Source: Neobacillus bataviensis (GTDB taxonomy: Bacteria; Bacillota; Bacilli; Bacillales_B; DSM-18226). From it: 64,000 bases of DNA. Shown here in pieces: positions 41,242 through 49,641 of the stretch. How positions within the stretch are numbered: position 1 is the first letter of the stretch; every line of letters begins with the position of its first letter. The stretch covers positions 620,001-684,000 of the forward strand of contig NZ_JAHXYW010000002.1 in NCBI RefSeq assembly GCF_019969725.1, read 5' to 3'. The notes below the pieces were generated by a model, which saw only the letters and a list, made by a program, of their open reading frames with translations, did not search any database and was not told the DNA's origin. Made by a program: the position numbers and the translations under genes.

Positions 41242-42150
41242 ATGACAAACCCTTGGACGCCGGAAATTGAATTATCCTCTCAAGAAGCAAGCAAACTCAT
41301 TGGAACGCAGTTTCCTCAGCTTAATCCCATCCAAATTAGCTTTTTAGGGCTAGGCTTTGATAACACTGTCTTTAAGGTAAATAATCAATACATTTTTCGG
41401 TTTCCTAGAAGAACAATTGCGGTGGATTTATTAAAAACAGAAAATCAGCTTTTGCCACACCTTGCCAAAAACCTTAATTTGCCTATACCAACGCCCATTT
41501 TTTTCGGAAGCCCCAGCAGTACATATCCATGGCCATTTACTGGATATCAAGCTGTTAACGGAGAAACACCACGCCAATTAACAGAAGAAATAAGACTTTT
41601 ATCGGTTGAATCTATAGCAGAGTTTTTACGAACGCTTCATCAGTTTCCAATCGACATGGCTAAAAACCTTCATGTACCAAATGATCAACTGAATCGATTA
41701 AGTATTCCAATCAGAAGAAAAAAATTAGAGGAAAATGTAAATATAGCTGTCGCAGATGGATTGATAAAAAATCCAGAAGTAATAGGAAATTATCTTAAAA
41801 GGTTAAAAAGTGTTGAGGTGAATCAAGAACTTGCCCTTGTCCATGGCGATCTTCATTTTAAGAATCTTTTAGTGGACAACAAAGGGTTAATTACAGGCGT
41901 TATTGACTGGGGAGATGTGCATATCGGACATCGTGCTGTAGATTTATCGATTGTCTACAGTTTTTTTCCGCCTGCAGGCAGAAAACGATTTTTTGAAATT
42001 TATGGCAATGTAGACGAAATCACCAGGTATCTAGCTAGATTTAAGGCAATTTTCACAAGTATAATGCTGGTTAGGTTTGCCCATGAGCATAATGATCAAG
42101 AAGCTTTCGATGCTGCCGGGCAAGCATTAAATATGGCCTTAGCGGATTAA
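41242..42150 (+). CDS. aminoglycoside phosphotransferase (APH)-fold kinase
   Basis: 302 residues. The kinase-like fold has a nucleotide-binding region (LGFDNTVFKVNNQYIFRFPRR), catalytic loop VHGDLHFKNLLVD (about 199-211; Asp and Asn conserved) and the metal-binding GVIDWGD (about 217-223). The family includes aminoglycoside kinases, choline kinases and homoserine kinases, and many are housekeeping small-molecule kinases. Nothing nearby indicates a resistance role. Confidence 0.82.
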   Translation: MTNPWTPEIELSSQEASKLIGTQFPQLNPIQISFLGLGFDNTVFKVNNQYIFRFPRRTIAVDLLKTENQLLPHLAKNLNLPIPTPIFFGSPSSTYPWPFTGYQAVNGETPRQLTEEIRLLSVESIAEFLRTLHQFPIDMAKNLHVPNDQLNRLSIPIRRKKLEENVNIAVADGLIKNPEVIGNYLKRLKSVEVNQELALVHGDLHFKNLLVDNKGLITGVIDWGDVHIGHRAVDLSIVYSFFPPAGRKRFFEIYGNVDEITRYLARFKAIFTSIMLVRFAHEHNDQEAFDAAGQALNMALAD

Positions 42151-42293
42151 GGAGATTCATTTTCTTCGGGAATAGGATCAATTCGTTTTGCATCCTCAGA
42201 ATTAAGACCGTTTCTTAAAAAATGAATCCAGGTTCCTACAGCAAAACCAAGACACAAAAGAAATCCGATGGTTGTAATCCACAAAAGAGCCAT
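42147..42293 (-). CDS. 48-residue single-TM membrane protein
   Basis: A minus-strand frame with AAAGGGGG 7 nt before its ATG. It encodes one hydrophobic helix (about 2-24) and an acidic tail ending IPEENESP. Its stop codon overlaps the stop region of the phosphotransferase gene tail to tail. No family recognised; such small membrane peptides are common in Bacillus. Confidence 0.6.
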   Translation of the reverse strand: MALLWITTIGFLLCLGFAVGTWIHFLRNGLNSEDAKRIDPIPEENESP

Positions 42294-42397
42294 TGTAAAT
42301 CCCCCTTTAGTTTAGCCTTGAGCGTCCAAGGAAGCTTGAGCTTTCTAAAATATATGCATAAGGGGGATTAATTTTTCCAACCTTTACAGTGTTTTCT

Positions 42398-42772
42398 TTA
42401 TTCCTTTTTCTTCAATTCAGCATAATAATCGACTTTTTTAATATTAACGCCCACAAAGGTTTCGATAATGGACTGACCGCCAGCAATCGAAAAAATCAAT
42501 ATAACCACATAAGTAATCTTGGGGAATAATAAGTAAGCTGCCCCGAAGAAGATTGCACTCCAAACGCCGGCACACCAATAACACTTCAATAAATACCCAA
42601 ACATGGAGGTCGGGACTTCCTTTGTTTCGGTTCCATTTTCTGTTTCCACTTTCACTTTTTTCACAAAGGGCCTCCGGATGGATTCGGTAATTTTATCGAA
42701 AACAATTAAATGGGTGAATCGGTAGCTTGCTAAAATTAACATGATATAGGTCATCCACGAAATGTCTTTCAA
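42398..42772 (-). CDS. DUF1360-like membrane protein
   Basis: About 124 residues with three TM helices (near 5-22, 60-80 and 86-108) and the motif GYLLKCYWCAGVWSA, in which a CxxC-like pair lies next to an aromatic helix end; this recalls DUF1360 proteins such as B. subtilis YjcA, linked to sporulation. The start is taken as TTG at 42772, 7 nt after TTGGAGG; the longer frame from 42802 has no site. Confidence 0.7.
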   Translation of the reverse strand: MKDISWMTYIMLILASYRFTHLIVFDKITESIRRPFVKKVKVETENGTETKEVPTSMFGYLLKCYWCAGVWSAIFFGAAYLLFPKITYVVILIFSIAGGQSIIETFVGVNIKKVDYYAELKKKE

Positions 42773-42885
42773 ATTTAGTCCTCCAAAACCTTTTGATTTC
42801 AACGTCTTAGTTAGAGATTTATTTTTTCAAGTCCTGTATATTTTGAGCCTGAAATCAAAAATATATATTCGGAGGAGGCTAAAAA

Positions 42886-43500
42886 ATGAAAAAATCTTTT
42901 TGGTTTAGTTTAATGTTTCTACTTTCTCTTTTCTGCATTCCAAGCGTTTCATTTGCCCAACAAATTTATACTGTTCAGCCGGGAGACTCGCTTTGGAAAA
43001 TTGCCGTCAGGTATCAAGTGGGACTCTCAGAAATTATTTCAGCAAACCCGCAATTTAAGAATCCTGCAATGATTTATCCGGGTCAAAAGGTAACCATTCC
43101 AGACTTAGGCGGGGTTAAATCGATTGAAAACCAGGTTATTTCGCTGACGAATCAGGAACGGGCGAAAAATGGGCTAAAAGCGTTAACACCTGACTGGGAG
43201 CTTTCAAGGGTGGCTCGCTATAAGGCCATGGATATGCGGGACAAAAATTATTTTAGTCATACTAGTCCAACCTATGGCAGTCCGTTTGACATGATGAAAA
43301 ATTTCGGCATTCAATATAGCTCTGCAGCTGAGAACATTGCCGCAGGACAAACCACTCCAGCATCAGTCGTCCAAGCATGGATGAACAGCTCAGGACACCG
43401 TGCCAATATTTTAAGCACAAGATCGACTTATATTGGTGTAGGCTATGCTGCCGGCGGTTCAAAACGATATTATTGGGTTCAGATGTTTATTTCAAAATAA
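42886..43500 (+). CDS. secreted LysM-CAP protein (YkwD/SafA-like)
   Basis: 204 residues: a signal peptide (residues 1-24, cut after SFA), one LysM domain (about 26-73; YTVQPGDSLWKIAVRYQVG) that binds peptidoglycan or spore cortex, and a CAP/SCP domain (about 83-203; QERAKNGLKALTPDWELSRVA, YFSHTSPTYGSPFDM, AENIAAGQ, WMNSSGHRANIL). LysM-CAP proteins occur on the cell wall or spore coat of Bacillus. Strong GGAGGAGG site before the ATG; terminator follows. Confidence 0.9.
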   Translation: MKKSFWFSLMFLLSLFCIPSVSFAQQIYTVQPGDSLWKIAVRYQVGLSEIISANPQFKNPAMIYPGQKVTIPDLGGVKSIENQVISLTNQERAKNGLKALTPDWELSRVARYKAMDMRDKNYFSHTSPTYGSPFDMMKNFGIQYSSAAENIAAGQTTPASVVQAWMNSSGHRANILSTRSTYIGVGYAAGGSKRYYWVQMFISK

Positions 43501-43506
43501 AACAAG

Positions 43507-43540
43507 AAGGGTCAGTTTCTTATAAGAGACTGACCCTTTC
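43507..43540 (+). terminator. terminator after the LysM-CAP gene
   Basis: Stem GGGTCAGT/ACTGACCC with a TTCT/AGAG extension, then TTTC. Confidence 0.82.
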
Positions 43541-43545
43541 TACGT

Positions 43546-43557
43546 CTCAGGTCTGAG
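43546..43557 (+). promoter_or_regulatory. candidate LiaR operator upstream of liaI
   Basis: Inverted repeat CTCAG-GT-CTGAG immediately before a -35-like TTGAAA (43558-43563). LiaR in B. subtilis binds a palindrome just upstream of the liaI -35 box, so the position fits. The match is to geometry rather than to a recalled consensus. Confidence 0.4.
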
Positions 43558-43642
43558 TTGAAAATCAAGCTCTAGCGCAATTATGGGAGATAAAGAAAAA
43601 AGGTAAGATGGTATCAAGATAAAGAAAGGAGTGAAAAACAAA

Positions 43643-43990
43643 ATGAAAAAATTTGGTTTACTTTTAGCAGGTGGGATTGCAGCAGTCGTTTTACTGTCAA
43701 CAATCGGTCCGATGGTGGGGCTGCTCGTTAGCCTCGTGCTCCTGTATTTCATATTCAAACAGTTTTTAAAAGCTAATTCGACTGGAGCAAAAATCGGTCT
43801 AGGGATTATCGGTGCGATCGTCCTAGTGGCTTCTATCCATAACATCCCTGCCATCATTGGTGTAGCAGCAGCATATGTGCTTTACCTTGTTTATAAAAAA
43901 TGGAACGAGAACAAGCATACCAAAATCAAAGAAGAATCAGATCCATTCGTGAATTTTGAAAAACAATGGAATGAATTAAAAAATTATTAA
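43643..43990 (+). CDS. liaI: LiaI-like membrane anchor protein
   Basis: 115 residues with three to four hydrophobic segments (about 3-35, 52-80) and a charged cytoplasmic tail ending KQWNELKNY. In B. subtilis LiaI recruits the PspA-like LiaH to the membrane under envelope stress. Family resemblance is mostly in size, topology and position at the head of the lia cluster. The ATG at 43643 is used because AAAGGAG overlaps the upstream GTG at 43631. Confidence 0.72.
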   Translation: MKKFGLLLAGGIAAVVLLSTIGPMVGLLVSLVLLYFIFKQFLKANSTGAKIGLGIIGAIVLVASIHNIPAIIGVAAAYVLYLVYKKWNENKHTKIKEESDPFVNFEKQWNELKNY

Positions 43991-43995
43991 AATAA

Positions 43996-44175
43996 GGCTG
44001 TTTTAGAGGTCATTATTGATTTTGAACTATGTTGATTGGAGCGGAAGGCGCGAGACTCTGCGGGAGTACGGGGCAGGGGAGACCCCGCAGGCGCTTAAGC
44101 GCCGAGGAGGCTCCCCGAACCGCCCGCGGAAAGCGAAGCGCCAGGAGCGCAAATCAACAGCCAAGTTAAAAGACC
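43996..44175 (+). repeat. 180-bp dispersed GC-rich element, copy C, between liaI and liaH
   Basis: Same core and orientation as copy A (GGAGCGGAAGGCGCGAGACT onward), with decayed outer arms GGCTGTTTTA/TTAAAAGACC. It sits 5 nt after the liaI stop and ends about 24 nt before the liaH start, inside what is normally one operon. Unlike copy A it keeps GGAGCG at both ends of the core, which matters for the origin of copy D. Confidence 0.85.
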
Positions 44176-44199
44176 TTAAAATAAAAGGAGAGAATGAAC

Positions 44200-44844
44200 A
44201 TGACAAACCTGTTTACAAGAATTAAAGATACCATTACTGCTGATTTACATGAAGCAATTGACAAAAAGGAAAAGCAAAACCCAATTGCACTACTTAACCA
44301 ATACCTCCGTCAGTGTGAGCAGGAAACGGAAAAGGTAAGGAAGCTTCTGGAACGTCAATACACATTAAAGGATGAATTCACTAGAGAATACCAACAGGCC
44401 GTAGAATTAACCGAAAAAAGAAAGCATCAAGCGGAAATTGCCTCAAAGGCGGGCGAAACAGAGCTTTATCAGTTTGCGACAGCTGAGTTTCAACAGTATT
44501 CCGACCGTGCCGAGCGTCTAAGTGCTTCCCTTGAACAAGTAAAAGGACAGCTTGAAGAATTGGAAAGAAAGTATCAAGAAATGAAGCACAAATTAAAGGA
44601 TATGCATCTTCGCAGGATGGAATTAATGGGACGAGAAAATGTTACACGCGCTAACCTTCGGATCAATCAGGTGCTAGATTCTAATTCTTACTCTGATAAG
44701 TCTTACTCAAAATTTAAGGAAATTGAAAACTACCTAGATCGACTAGAGCATCAAGTAAATAGTTCTTTTCACCGCAGCACCATAGATGCCAGGATCGCTC
44801 AATTAGAAAAAGAAATGAAACTGGAAGAAAGCAAGTCCATTTAA
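44200..44844 (+). CDS. liaH: LiaH, PspA/IM30-family phage-shock protein
   Basis: 214 residues, nearly all alpha-helical and strongly charged, predicted to be a long coiled coil (about 30-190) as in PspA/Vipp1/ESCRT-III-like proteins that form large oligomers on stressed membranes. An amphipathic N-terminus (TNLFTRIKDTITADLHEAID) precedes the coil. The ATG at 44200 is 9 nt after AAAGGAGAG; ATG 44194 is too close. Strongly induced by LiaR in relatives. Confidence 0.88.
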   Translation: MTNLFTRIKDTITADLHEAIDKKEKQNPIALLNQYLRQCEQETEKVRKLLERQYTLKDEFTREYQQAVELTEKRKHQAEIASKAGETELYQFATAEFQQYSDRAERLSASLEQVKGQLEELERKYQEMKHKLKDMHLRRMELMGRENVTRANLRINQVLDSNSYSDKSYSKFKEIENYLDRLEHQVNSSFHRSTIDARIAQLEKEMKLEESKSI

Positions 44845-44864
44845 TGTCAAAACATGGTATGCTA

Positions 44865-44892
44865 AAAAAGGCGTAGGTTTTACGCCTTTTTG
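44865..44892 (+). terminator. terminator between liaH and liaF
   Basis: Stem AAAAAGGCGTA/TACGCCTTTTT. It should limit read-through from the highly inducible liaIH pair into liaFSR, as in B. subtilis. Confidence 0.85.
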
Positions 44893-44929
44893 GCAATTGA
44901 TAAATTTACAAAAAGGGAGGGTGGGCCGT

Positions 44930-45664
44930 TTGTTAAAAAATAAGAAAAATGAATATACAGGCTGGTTAGTTGTCATTGGAACTGTTGTTCTTCTGCTTGA
45001 AATATTGTTTTTCAATCCGGGGCTTATTTTCTCCCTTTTTGTTTCTGGCGGTATGATTTATTTGGGCCGTAAATGGGCAGGAAAAAAGAAAGGGAAAGTT
45101 CTGTTCTACGGTGGGATTTTTTTCTTTGCTATTAGTATTTTATCCATGAAAACCTTCAAGTTTTTATTATTCGCTATTCTTTTGCACTATATTATTCAAT
45201 TCTATCAATCGAAAAAGAATCCAAAGAAAATCCCGCTGGTCTTAACAGAATCAGACAAGGTCCCACATGAGGAAACGCTAATTAAGAGCAAGCCGCTCTT
45301 TGAAAATATTTTTTTCGGGCAGCAAAAAACTCCTGCGGGTGCCTATGAATGGAACGACATCAACATCCAGGCAGGAATCGGCGATACCAGCATTGATCTT
45401 AGCTATACCATGCTTCCAAAGGGAGAAACAGTTATTTTTATTCGTAACATTATCGGCAATATTCAAATACAGGTCCCATATGAATTGGAAGTAAGTGTTC
45501 ATCATTCTTGTTTGACTGGTTCCACGTCTGTTTTTGATCATCATGAATCAAAAGTTTTTAATCAAGTCTTTCACCTAAAAACACCGGGATATGAAACCGC
45601 AGAGCAAAAAGTGAAAATCTTTACATCGTTATTGGTGGGGAATTTAGAGGTGAGCCGGATATGA
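44930..45664 (+). CDS. liaF: LiaF, membrane inhibitor of the LiaS kinase
   Basis: About 244 residues. Four TM helices occupy the first 100 residues, followed by a cytoplasmic beta-rich DUF2154-type domain (INIQAGIGDTSIDLSYTMLPKGETVIFIRNIIGNIQIQVPYELEVSV). LiaF keeps LiaRS silent in the absence of cell-wall antibiotics. The start is taken as TTG at 44930, 9 nt after AAGGGAGG; an upstream TTG at 44897 has no site. Its stop overlaps the liaS start as ATGA. Confidence 0.9.
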   Translation: MLKNKKNEYTGWLVVIGTVVLLLEILFFNPGLIFSLFVSGGMIYLGRKWAGKKKGKVLFYGGIFFFAISILSMKTFKFLLFAILLHYIIQFYQSKKNPKKIPLVLTESDKVPHEETLIKSKPLFENIFFGQQKTPAGAYEWNDINIQAGIGDTSIDLSYTMLPKGETVIFIRNIIGNIQIQVPYELEVSVHHSCLTGSTSVFDHHESKVFNQVFHLKTPGYETAEQKVKIFTSLLVGNLEVSRI

Positions 45665-46710
45665 GCGCAACCCAGCGGCAAATTGTATGGAGTGTCACCT
45701 TTTCCTTTCTAACGGCCATTATTGTTTCAGCCATTTTTCTGAATGTGTTCCCACTTTCGGACTGGTCCCAAGTATGGGAGCGGCATTTCATGGGAATTCC
45801 GTTCATTGTTTTTATTCCAGCTTTTAGTATTGCAATAGGAATTCTACTAGGCGCCTACTCTGGTGTTTTTTGGAGAAGGCAGCTAGTGGATGTGGAGCAG
45901 GCGTTACACCTGCTTGAAGAAGGAAAACAACACGAGGTAAAACCAAATCCTTCCTTAAGTGAAATTCAAAGTATCGCCAAGCGAATCGATAAAATAGGTA
46001 AACAGATGTCCGAGCAGGCAAAGCTCTCGCAGCGCCTTGCAACGGAAAAAGTAGAAGATCTCGAATCGAAAATTCAAGAAATTATTGAACAGGAACGGAA
46101 TCGGCTTGCCCGCGAACTTCATGATTCCGTCAGCCAGCAATTATTTGCGGCATCGATGATGATGTCGGCCATCAACGAAACAAAGGAACAAACCGAAGAA
46201 ACACGGGAAGCGAAACAATTAAAACTAGTAGAAGAAATGATTCATCAATCGCAGCTTGAAATGAGGGCTCTTCTGCTTCATTTGCGGCCGGTTGCCCTAA
46301 AGAATAAGACCTTGCAGGAAGGAATTGAGGAGCTCTTAATCGAATTATCACAAAAGGTAACAATGGATATTAACTGGAAGGTGGAAGCTTTTCCGTTAGA
46401 TAAAGGGGTAGAAGATCATCTTTTCCGGATCCTGCAAGAGTCGATATCAAACACACTAAGGCATGCAAAAGCAAATAAGCTCGAGGTCCTGATGATTAAA
46501 AGAGATGATCTTGTTATTTTAAGAATTGTGGATGATGGCATAGGTTTTGAAGTGGATGAAATGAAAGCAGGCTCCTATGGAATGCAAAACATGCATGAGC
46601 GGGCGCTGGAAGTCGGCGGTACGTTAAAAGTGATTAGTGTAAAAAATAAAGGGACAAGACTGGAAGTGAAGGTTCCGGTGATGGTAAATGGAGATGGTGT
46701 AAATGATTAG
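45661..46710 (+). CDS. liaS: LiaS sensor histidine kinase
   Basis: 349 residues: two TM helices (about 9-29 and 43-65) with a very short outside loop, a HAMP-like linker, HisKA_3 with phosphoacceptor in [13 protein letters not shown] (about residue 158), and HATPase ([29 protein letters not shown]). It belongs to the intramembrane-sensing kinases that respond to lipid-II-cycle antibiotics. Overlaps liaF by 4 nt and liaR by 8 nt. Confidence 0.92.
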   Translation: MSATQRQIVWSVTFSFLTAIIVSAIFLNVFPLSDWSQVWERHFMGIPFIVFIPAFSIAIGILLGAYSGVFWRRQLVDVEQALHLLEEGKQHEVKPNPSLSEIQSIAKRIDKIGKQMSEQAKLSQRLATEKVEDLESKIQEIIEQERNRLARELHDSVSQQLFAASMMMSAINETKEQTEETREAKQLKLVEEMIHQSQLEMRALLLHLRPVALKNKTLQEGIEELLIELSQKVTMDINWKVEAFPLDKGVEDHLFRILQESISNTLRHAKANKLEVLMIKRDDLVILRIVDDGIGFEVDEMKAGSYGMQNMHERALEVGGTLKVISVKNKGTRLEVKVPVMVNGDGVND

Positions 46711-47335
46711 AGTAGTATTTGTAGATGATCATGAAATGGTGCGAATCGGGGTTTCTTCTTACCTTTCAGCTCAGCCTGACATTGAGGTTGTTGGCGAGGC
46801 TGATAATGGAAAAAAAGGGGTGGAATTAGCACTAGAACTCCGCCCAGATATTATTTTAATGGATTTAGTCATGAAGGAAATGGATGGAATTGAGGCAACA
46901 AGGCAAATCGTTGAAAAATGGCCTGATGCAAAGGTCATCATCGTGACAAGCTTCCTCGATGACGAAAAGGTCTATCCTGCCCTTGAAGCGGGGGCGACAA
47001 GCTACATGCTTAAGACCTCAAAAGCAAGCGAGATTGCCAATGCCGTCCGCGCTACATACCATGGCCAGTCAGTCTTAGAGCCAGAGGTTACCGGCAAAAT
47101 GATGGTGAAAATGCGCCAGAAGACCCAGCACCTGCCACACGAAGACCTCACCAGCCGTGAACTAGAAATCTTACTTCTTATGGCCCAAGGGAAAACTAAT
47201 CAGGAAATAGCCGATGAATTGTATATCGCACTGAAAACAGTCAAAACACATGTCAGCAATATTTTAAGCAAGCTAGATGTTCAGGACCGCACCCAAGCAG
47301 TCATTTATGCATTTAAACATTCCCTAATAAAGTAA
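46703..47335 (+). CDS. liaR: LiaR response regulator
   Basis: 210 residues. Receiver domain with Asp54 ([12 protein letters not shown]) and Lys in YMLKTSK; LuxR-type helix-turn-helix at 146-205 ([25 protein letters not shown]). It activates liaIH in response to cell-envelope stress. The last gene of the lia cluster, followed by a terminator. Confidence 0.92.
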   Translation: MIRVVFVDDHEMVRIGVSSYLSAQPDIEVVGEADNGKKGVELALELRPDIILMDLVMKEMDGIEATRQIVEKWPDAKVIIVTSFLDDEKVYPALEAGATSYMLKTSKASEIANAVRATYHGQSVLEPEVTGKMMVKMRQKTQHLPHEDLTSRELEILLLMAQGKTNQEIADELYIALKTVKTHVSNILSKLDVQDRTQAVIYAFKHSLIK

Positions 47336-47340
47336 TTTTT

Positions 47341-47375
47341 AAAGGCTTTCCAAATAAAAATGGAGGCCTTTTTAT
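47341..47375 (+). terminator. terminator after liaR
   Basis: AAAGGC with a second CCA arm pairs to TGGAGGCCTTT, followed by TTTATTTTT. Confidence 0.75.
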
Positions 47376-47424
47376 TTTTAATATTAAAAAGTAATTGAAA
47401 ATTATTCTCAATAGATATATTATA

Positions 47425-47443
47425 AATAATGAAAATCATTATC
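47425..47443 (+). promoter_or_regulatory. Fur box upstream of efeO
   Basis: Matches the 19-bp consensus Fur site with two mismatches (ATAATGA and AATCATTATC arms intact). A second weaker, Fur-like stretch lies at 47393-47413. Both precede the efe operon. Confidence 0.82.
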
Positions 47444-47473
47444 ACTAGATTCATACCGGAGGTTTATATAAAC

Positions 47474-48322
47474 ATGAAATTATTAAAAGTATCTGGAGTT
47501 CTATTTTTATCTAGCAGTCTATTATTTGCCTGTTCTAATACTGAGAAAGAATCATCAACAGAAAAGGTTAAAGAAACAAAGAATACATCAGCAGAAGCTC
47601 TTAAAGGGGTAACAGGCGAATACCGCCAATATGCTATAGGTGAAATTGAAGAATTTGTTAAGGCAACAGAAGCTTTTACCACAGCAGTTAAAAGCGGTGA
47701 TATCGAAAAAGCGAAAGAGCTTTATGGAACATCCAGGATGCATTATGAGCGTGCTGAACCAATTGCAGAAGTATTCGGGGATCTGGATCCTAAAATTGAT
47801 GCCCGTGAAGGGGACGTCCCTGAAGCGGACTGGACTGGATACCACCGTATTGAAAAGGGATTATGGGTAGATAAAACAACAAAGGGCTACGAACAATATG
47901 CCGATCAATTAATGAAGGATGTCAATCTATTAAGAGCTAAAGTCGATACTGTTGAAGTAACTCCAGAACTGTTAATCACAGGTGCGGTTGATTTATTAAA
48001 TGAAGTCTCAACATCTAAGGTTACAGGTGAGGAGGACCGTTATTCTCATACAGATTTATACGACTTTGCAGCAAATGTTGAGGGAGCGGAAAAAATCTAT
48101 CAGCTTTTAAATCCAGCATTAAAGAAAAAGGATGCCGAGCTTTCAAAGGATATTCAATCCAAATTCACTAATGTTTATAATCTATTAAACAAGCATAAAA
48201 CAGATAGTGGTTATAAATCCTATACAGATTTATCAGAAGCAGAAGTTAAAGAGCTTAGTCAGGCCATTGATGCACTTGCTGAACCACTTTCTCAAATTGG
48301 CATTGTAACGGAGGCGTCTTAA
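47474..48322 (+). CDS. efeO: EfeO/EfeM-type iron-binding lipoprotein (M75 family)
   Basis: 282 residues with a lipoprotein signal (LLFACS, lipidated Cys about residue 20) and the M75/imelysin-like domain of EfeO, including EADWTGYHRIEKGLW and EEDRYSHTDLYDFAANVEGAEKIY. It binds iron outside the membrane and passes it to EfeU. The ATG at 47474 follows GGAGG; the earlier in-frame ATG at 47429 lies inside the Fur box. First gene of the operon; B. subtilis homologue YwbM. Confidence 0.92.
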   Translation: MKLLKVSGVLFLSSSLLFACSNTEKESSTEKVKETKNTSAEALKGVTGEYRQYAIGEIEEFVKATEAFTTAVKSGDIEKAKELYGTSRMHYERAEPIAEVFGDLDPKIDAREGDVPEADWTGYHRIEKGLWVDKTTKGYEQYADQLMKDVNLLRAKVDTVEVTPELLITGAVDLLNEVSTSKVTGEEDRYSHTDLYDFAANVEGAEKIYQLLNPALKKKDAELSKDIQSKFTNVYNLLNKHKTDSGYKSYTDLSEAEVKELSQAIDALAEPLSQIGIVTEAS

Positions 48323-49609
48323 TTGACAAACAATCCAAACAACATAGAATCACCAAATGAAAGAAAGATTTCAAGGAGGGACGTTCTTAAAACGGCTGGT
48401 ATTGGCGGGGTAGGAATGCTGCTAGGGGCTTCAGGGCTTGGCGGCATCATGTCCATTACAGAAAGCAAAGCGACAAGCCAAGAATCCCATGACATCGTTC
48501 CTTTTTTTGGTAAGTATCAAAGTGGAATTGCGACCAAAACACAAAACCATGTTTATTTTGTTTCCTTGGACGTGACAACTTCAAAAAAGGCGGATCTTAA
48601 AAAGCTGTTTAAAGATTGGACCAAGGCGTCAGCACTTTTGACGGCAGGAAAACCAGTCGGTGAGCTTTCAGGCAATGAATTTCTCCCTCCAAAGGATACG
48701 GGGGAGGCAGCAGGATTATCGCCATCCAATTTAACGATTACGTTTGGAGTCGGCCCAAGTCTCTTTGTAAAAGACAATCAAGACCGTTTTGGCTTAAAGT
48801 CTAAACAGCCGAAAGAGTTAAAGGATCTGCCCAAATTCCCGCTTGATGCGTTAGACGAGAAATGGACGGGAGGCGATCTTTGCATCCAGGCTTGTGCAGA
48901 TGATCTTCAAGTGGCTTTTCATGCTGTCAGAAACCTGATTAGGATTGCCAGGGGAAAAGCTACCTTACGCTGGGCACAAACAGGCTTTCAGCGGAGCAAG
49001 CAGGCTGATCCCAAAAGTGAAACACCAAGGAATTTATTCGGCTTTAAAGACGGCACTGTGAACCCTGATGTAAATAGTGAAAAACAAATGAACGAGGTTG
49101 TATGGGTTCAGCCGGGGGATGGTCCGAATTGGCTGGTAAATGGCAGTTATCTTGTTGTCCGCCGTATCCAAATGTTTATTGAAGTATGGGACCGTACTTT
49201 ATTAAAAGAGCAGGAAAGAACCTTTGGACGCCAACGCGGGAGCGGTGCTCCACTAGGCCAAAAAAATGAATTTGATAACCCTGATTTTAATCACAAAGAT
49301 GAAAATGGAGAGGATTATATACCCGCGGATTCACATGTTCGTCTTTCCCGGGGGGATGGATCCCAAAAAATCCTCCGCAGGGGTTATTCCTACTCCGATG
49401 GGATGGATTTGAAAACTGGAACTCTTGATGCCGGTCTTTTATTCATTGGTTTCCAGCGGGCACCAAGCAAGCAATTTATCCCTATTCAAACCCGATTGGC
49501 AAACATGGATAAATTAAACGAATATATTTCCCACCGCGGCAGCGCTATTTTTGCCTGCCTGCCAGGAACAAAACAGGGCGGTTTTATCGGAGAGACACTA
49601 TTTAATTAG
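48323..49609 (+). CDS. efeB: EfeB Dyp-type heme peroxidase, Tat-exported
   Basis: 428 residues. A twin-arginine signal (SRRDVLKTAGIGGVGM, about 17-32) is followed by a Dyp-peroxidase domain with RNLFGFKDGT (GxxDG motif) and the distal Arg and heme-binding His region near DSHVRLSRGDGSQKILRRGYSY. In the EfeUOB system it oxidises ferrous iron or acts on heme. It starts at TTG directly after the efeO stop codon. Homologue of B. subtilis YwbN, a well-known Tat substrate; a tatAy/Cy pair is not in the window. Confidence 0.93.
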   Translation: MTNNPNNIESPNERKISRRDVLKTAGIGGVGMLLGASGLGGIMSITESKATSQESHDIVPFFGKYQSGIATKTQNHVYFVSLDVTTSKKADLKKLFKDWTKASALLTAGKPVGELSGNEFLPPKDTGEAAGLSPSNLTITFGVGPSLFVKDNQDRFGLKSKQPKELKDLPKFPLDALDEKWTGGDLCIQACADDLQVAFHAVRNLIRIARGKATLRWAQTGFQRSKQADPKSETPRNLFGFKDGTVNPDVNSEKQMNEVVWVQPGDGPNWLVNGSYLVVRRIQMFIEVWDRTLLKEQERTFGRQRGSGAPLGQKNEFDNPDFNHKDENGEDYIPADSHVRLSRGDGSQKILRRGYSYSDGMDLKTGTLDAGLLFIGFQRAPSKQFIPIQTRLANMDKLNEYISHRGSAIFACLPGTKQGGFIGETLFN

Positions 49610-49641
49610 TGTTTTTCCTTTTATAGAGGAGAGATAGTTAT

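Noticed and set aside
41242..42150. Acquired aminoglycoside-resistance gene
   Set aside because: Only the general kinase fold is visible. There is no mobile element next to it, and its base composition matches the neighbours.
44016..44225. 69-codon open frame through the GC-rich element
   Set aside because: The frame exists only because the repeat core is GC-rich. The same core gives similar frames in copy B (35508-35772) on both strands, and none has a ribosome binding site.
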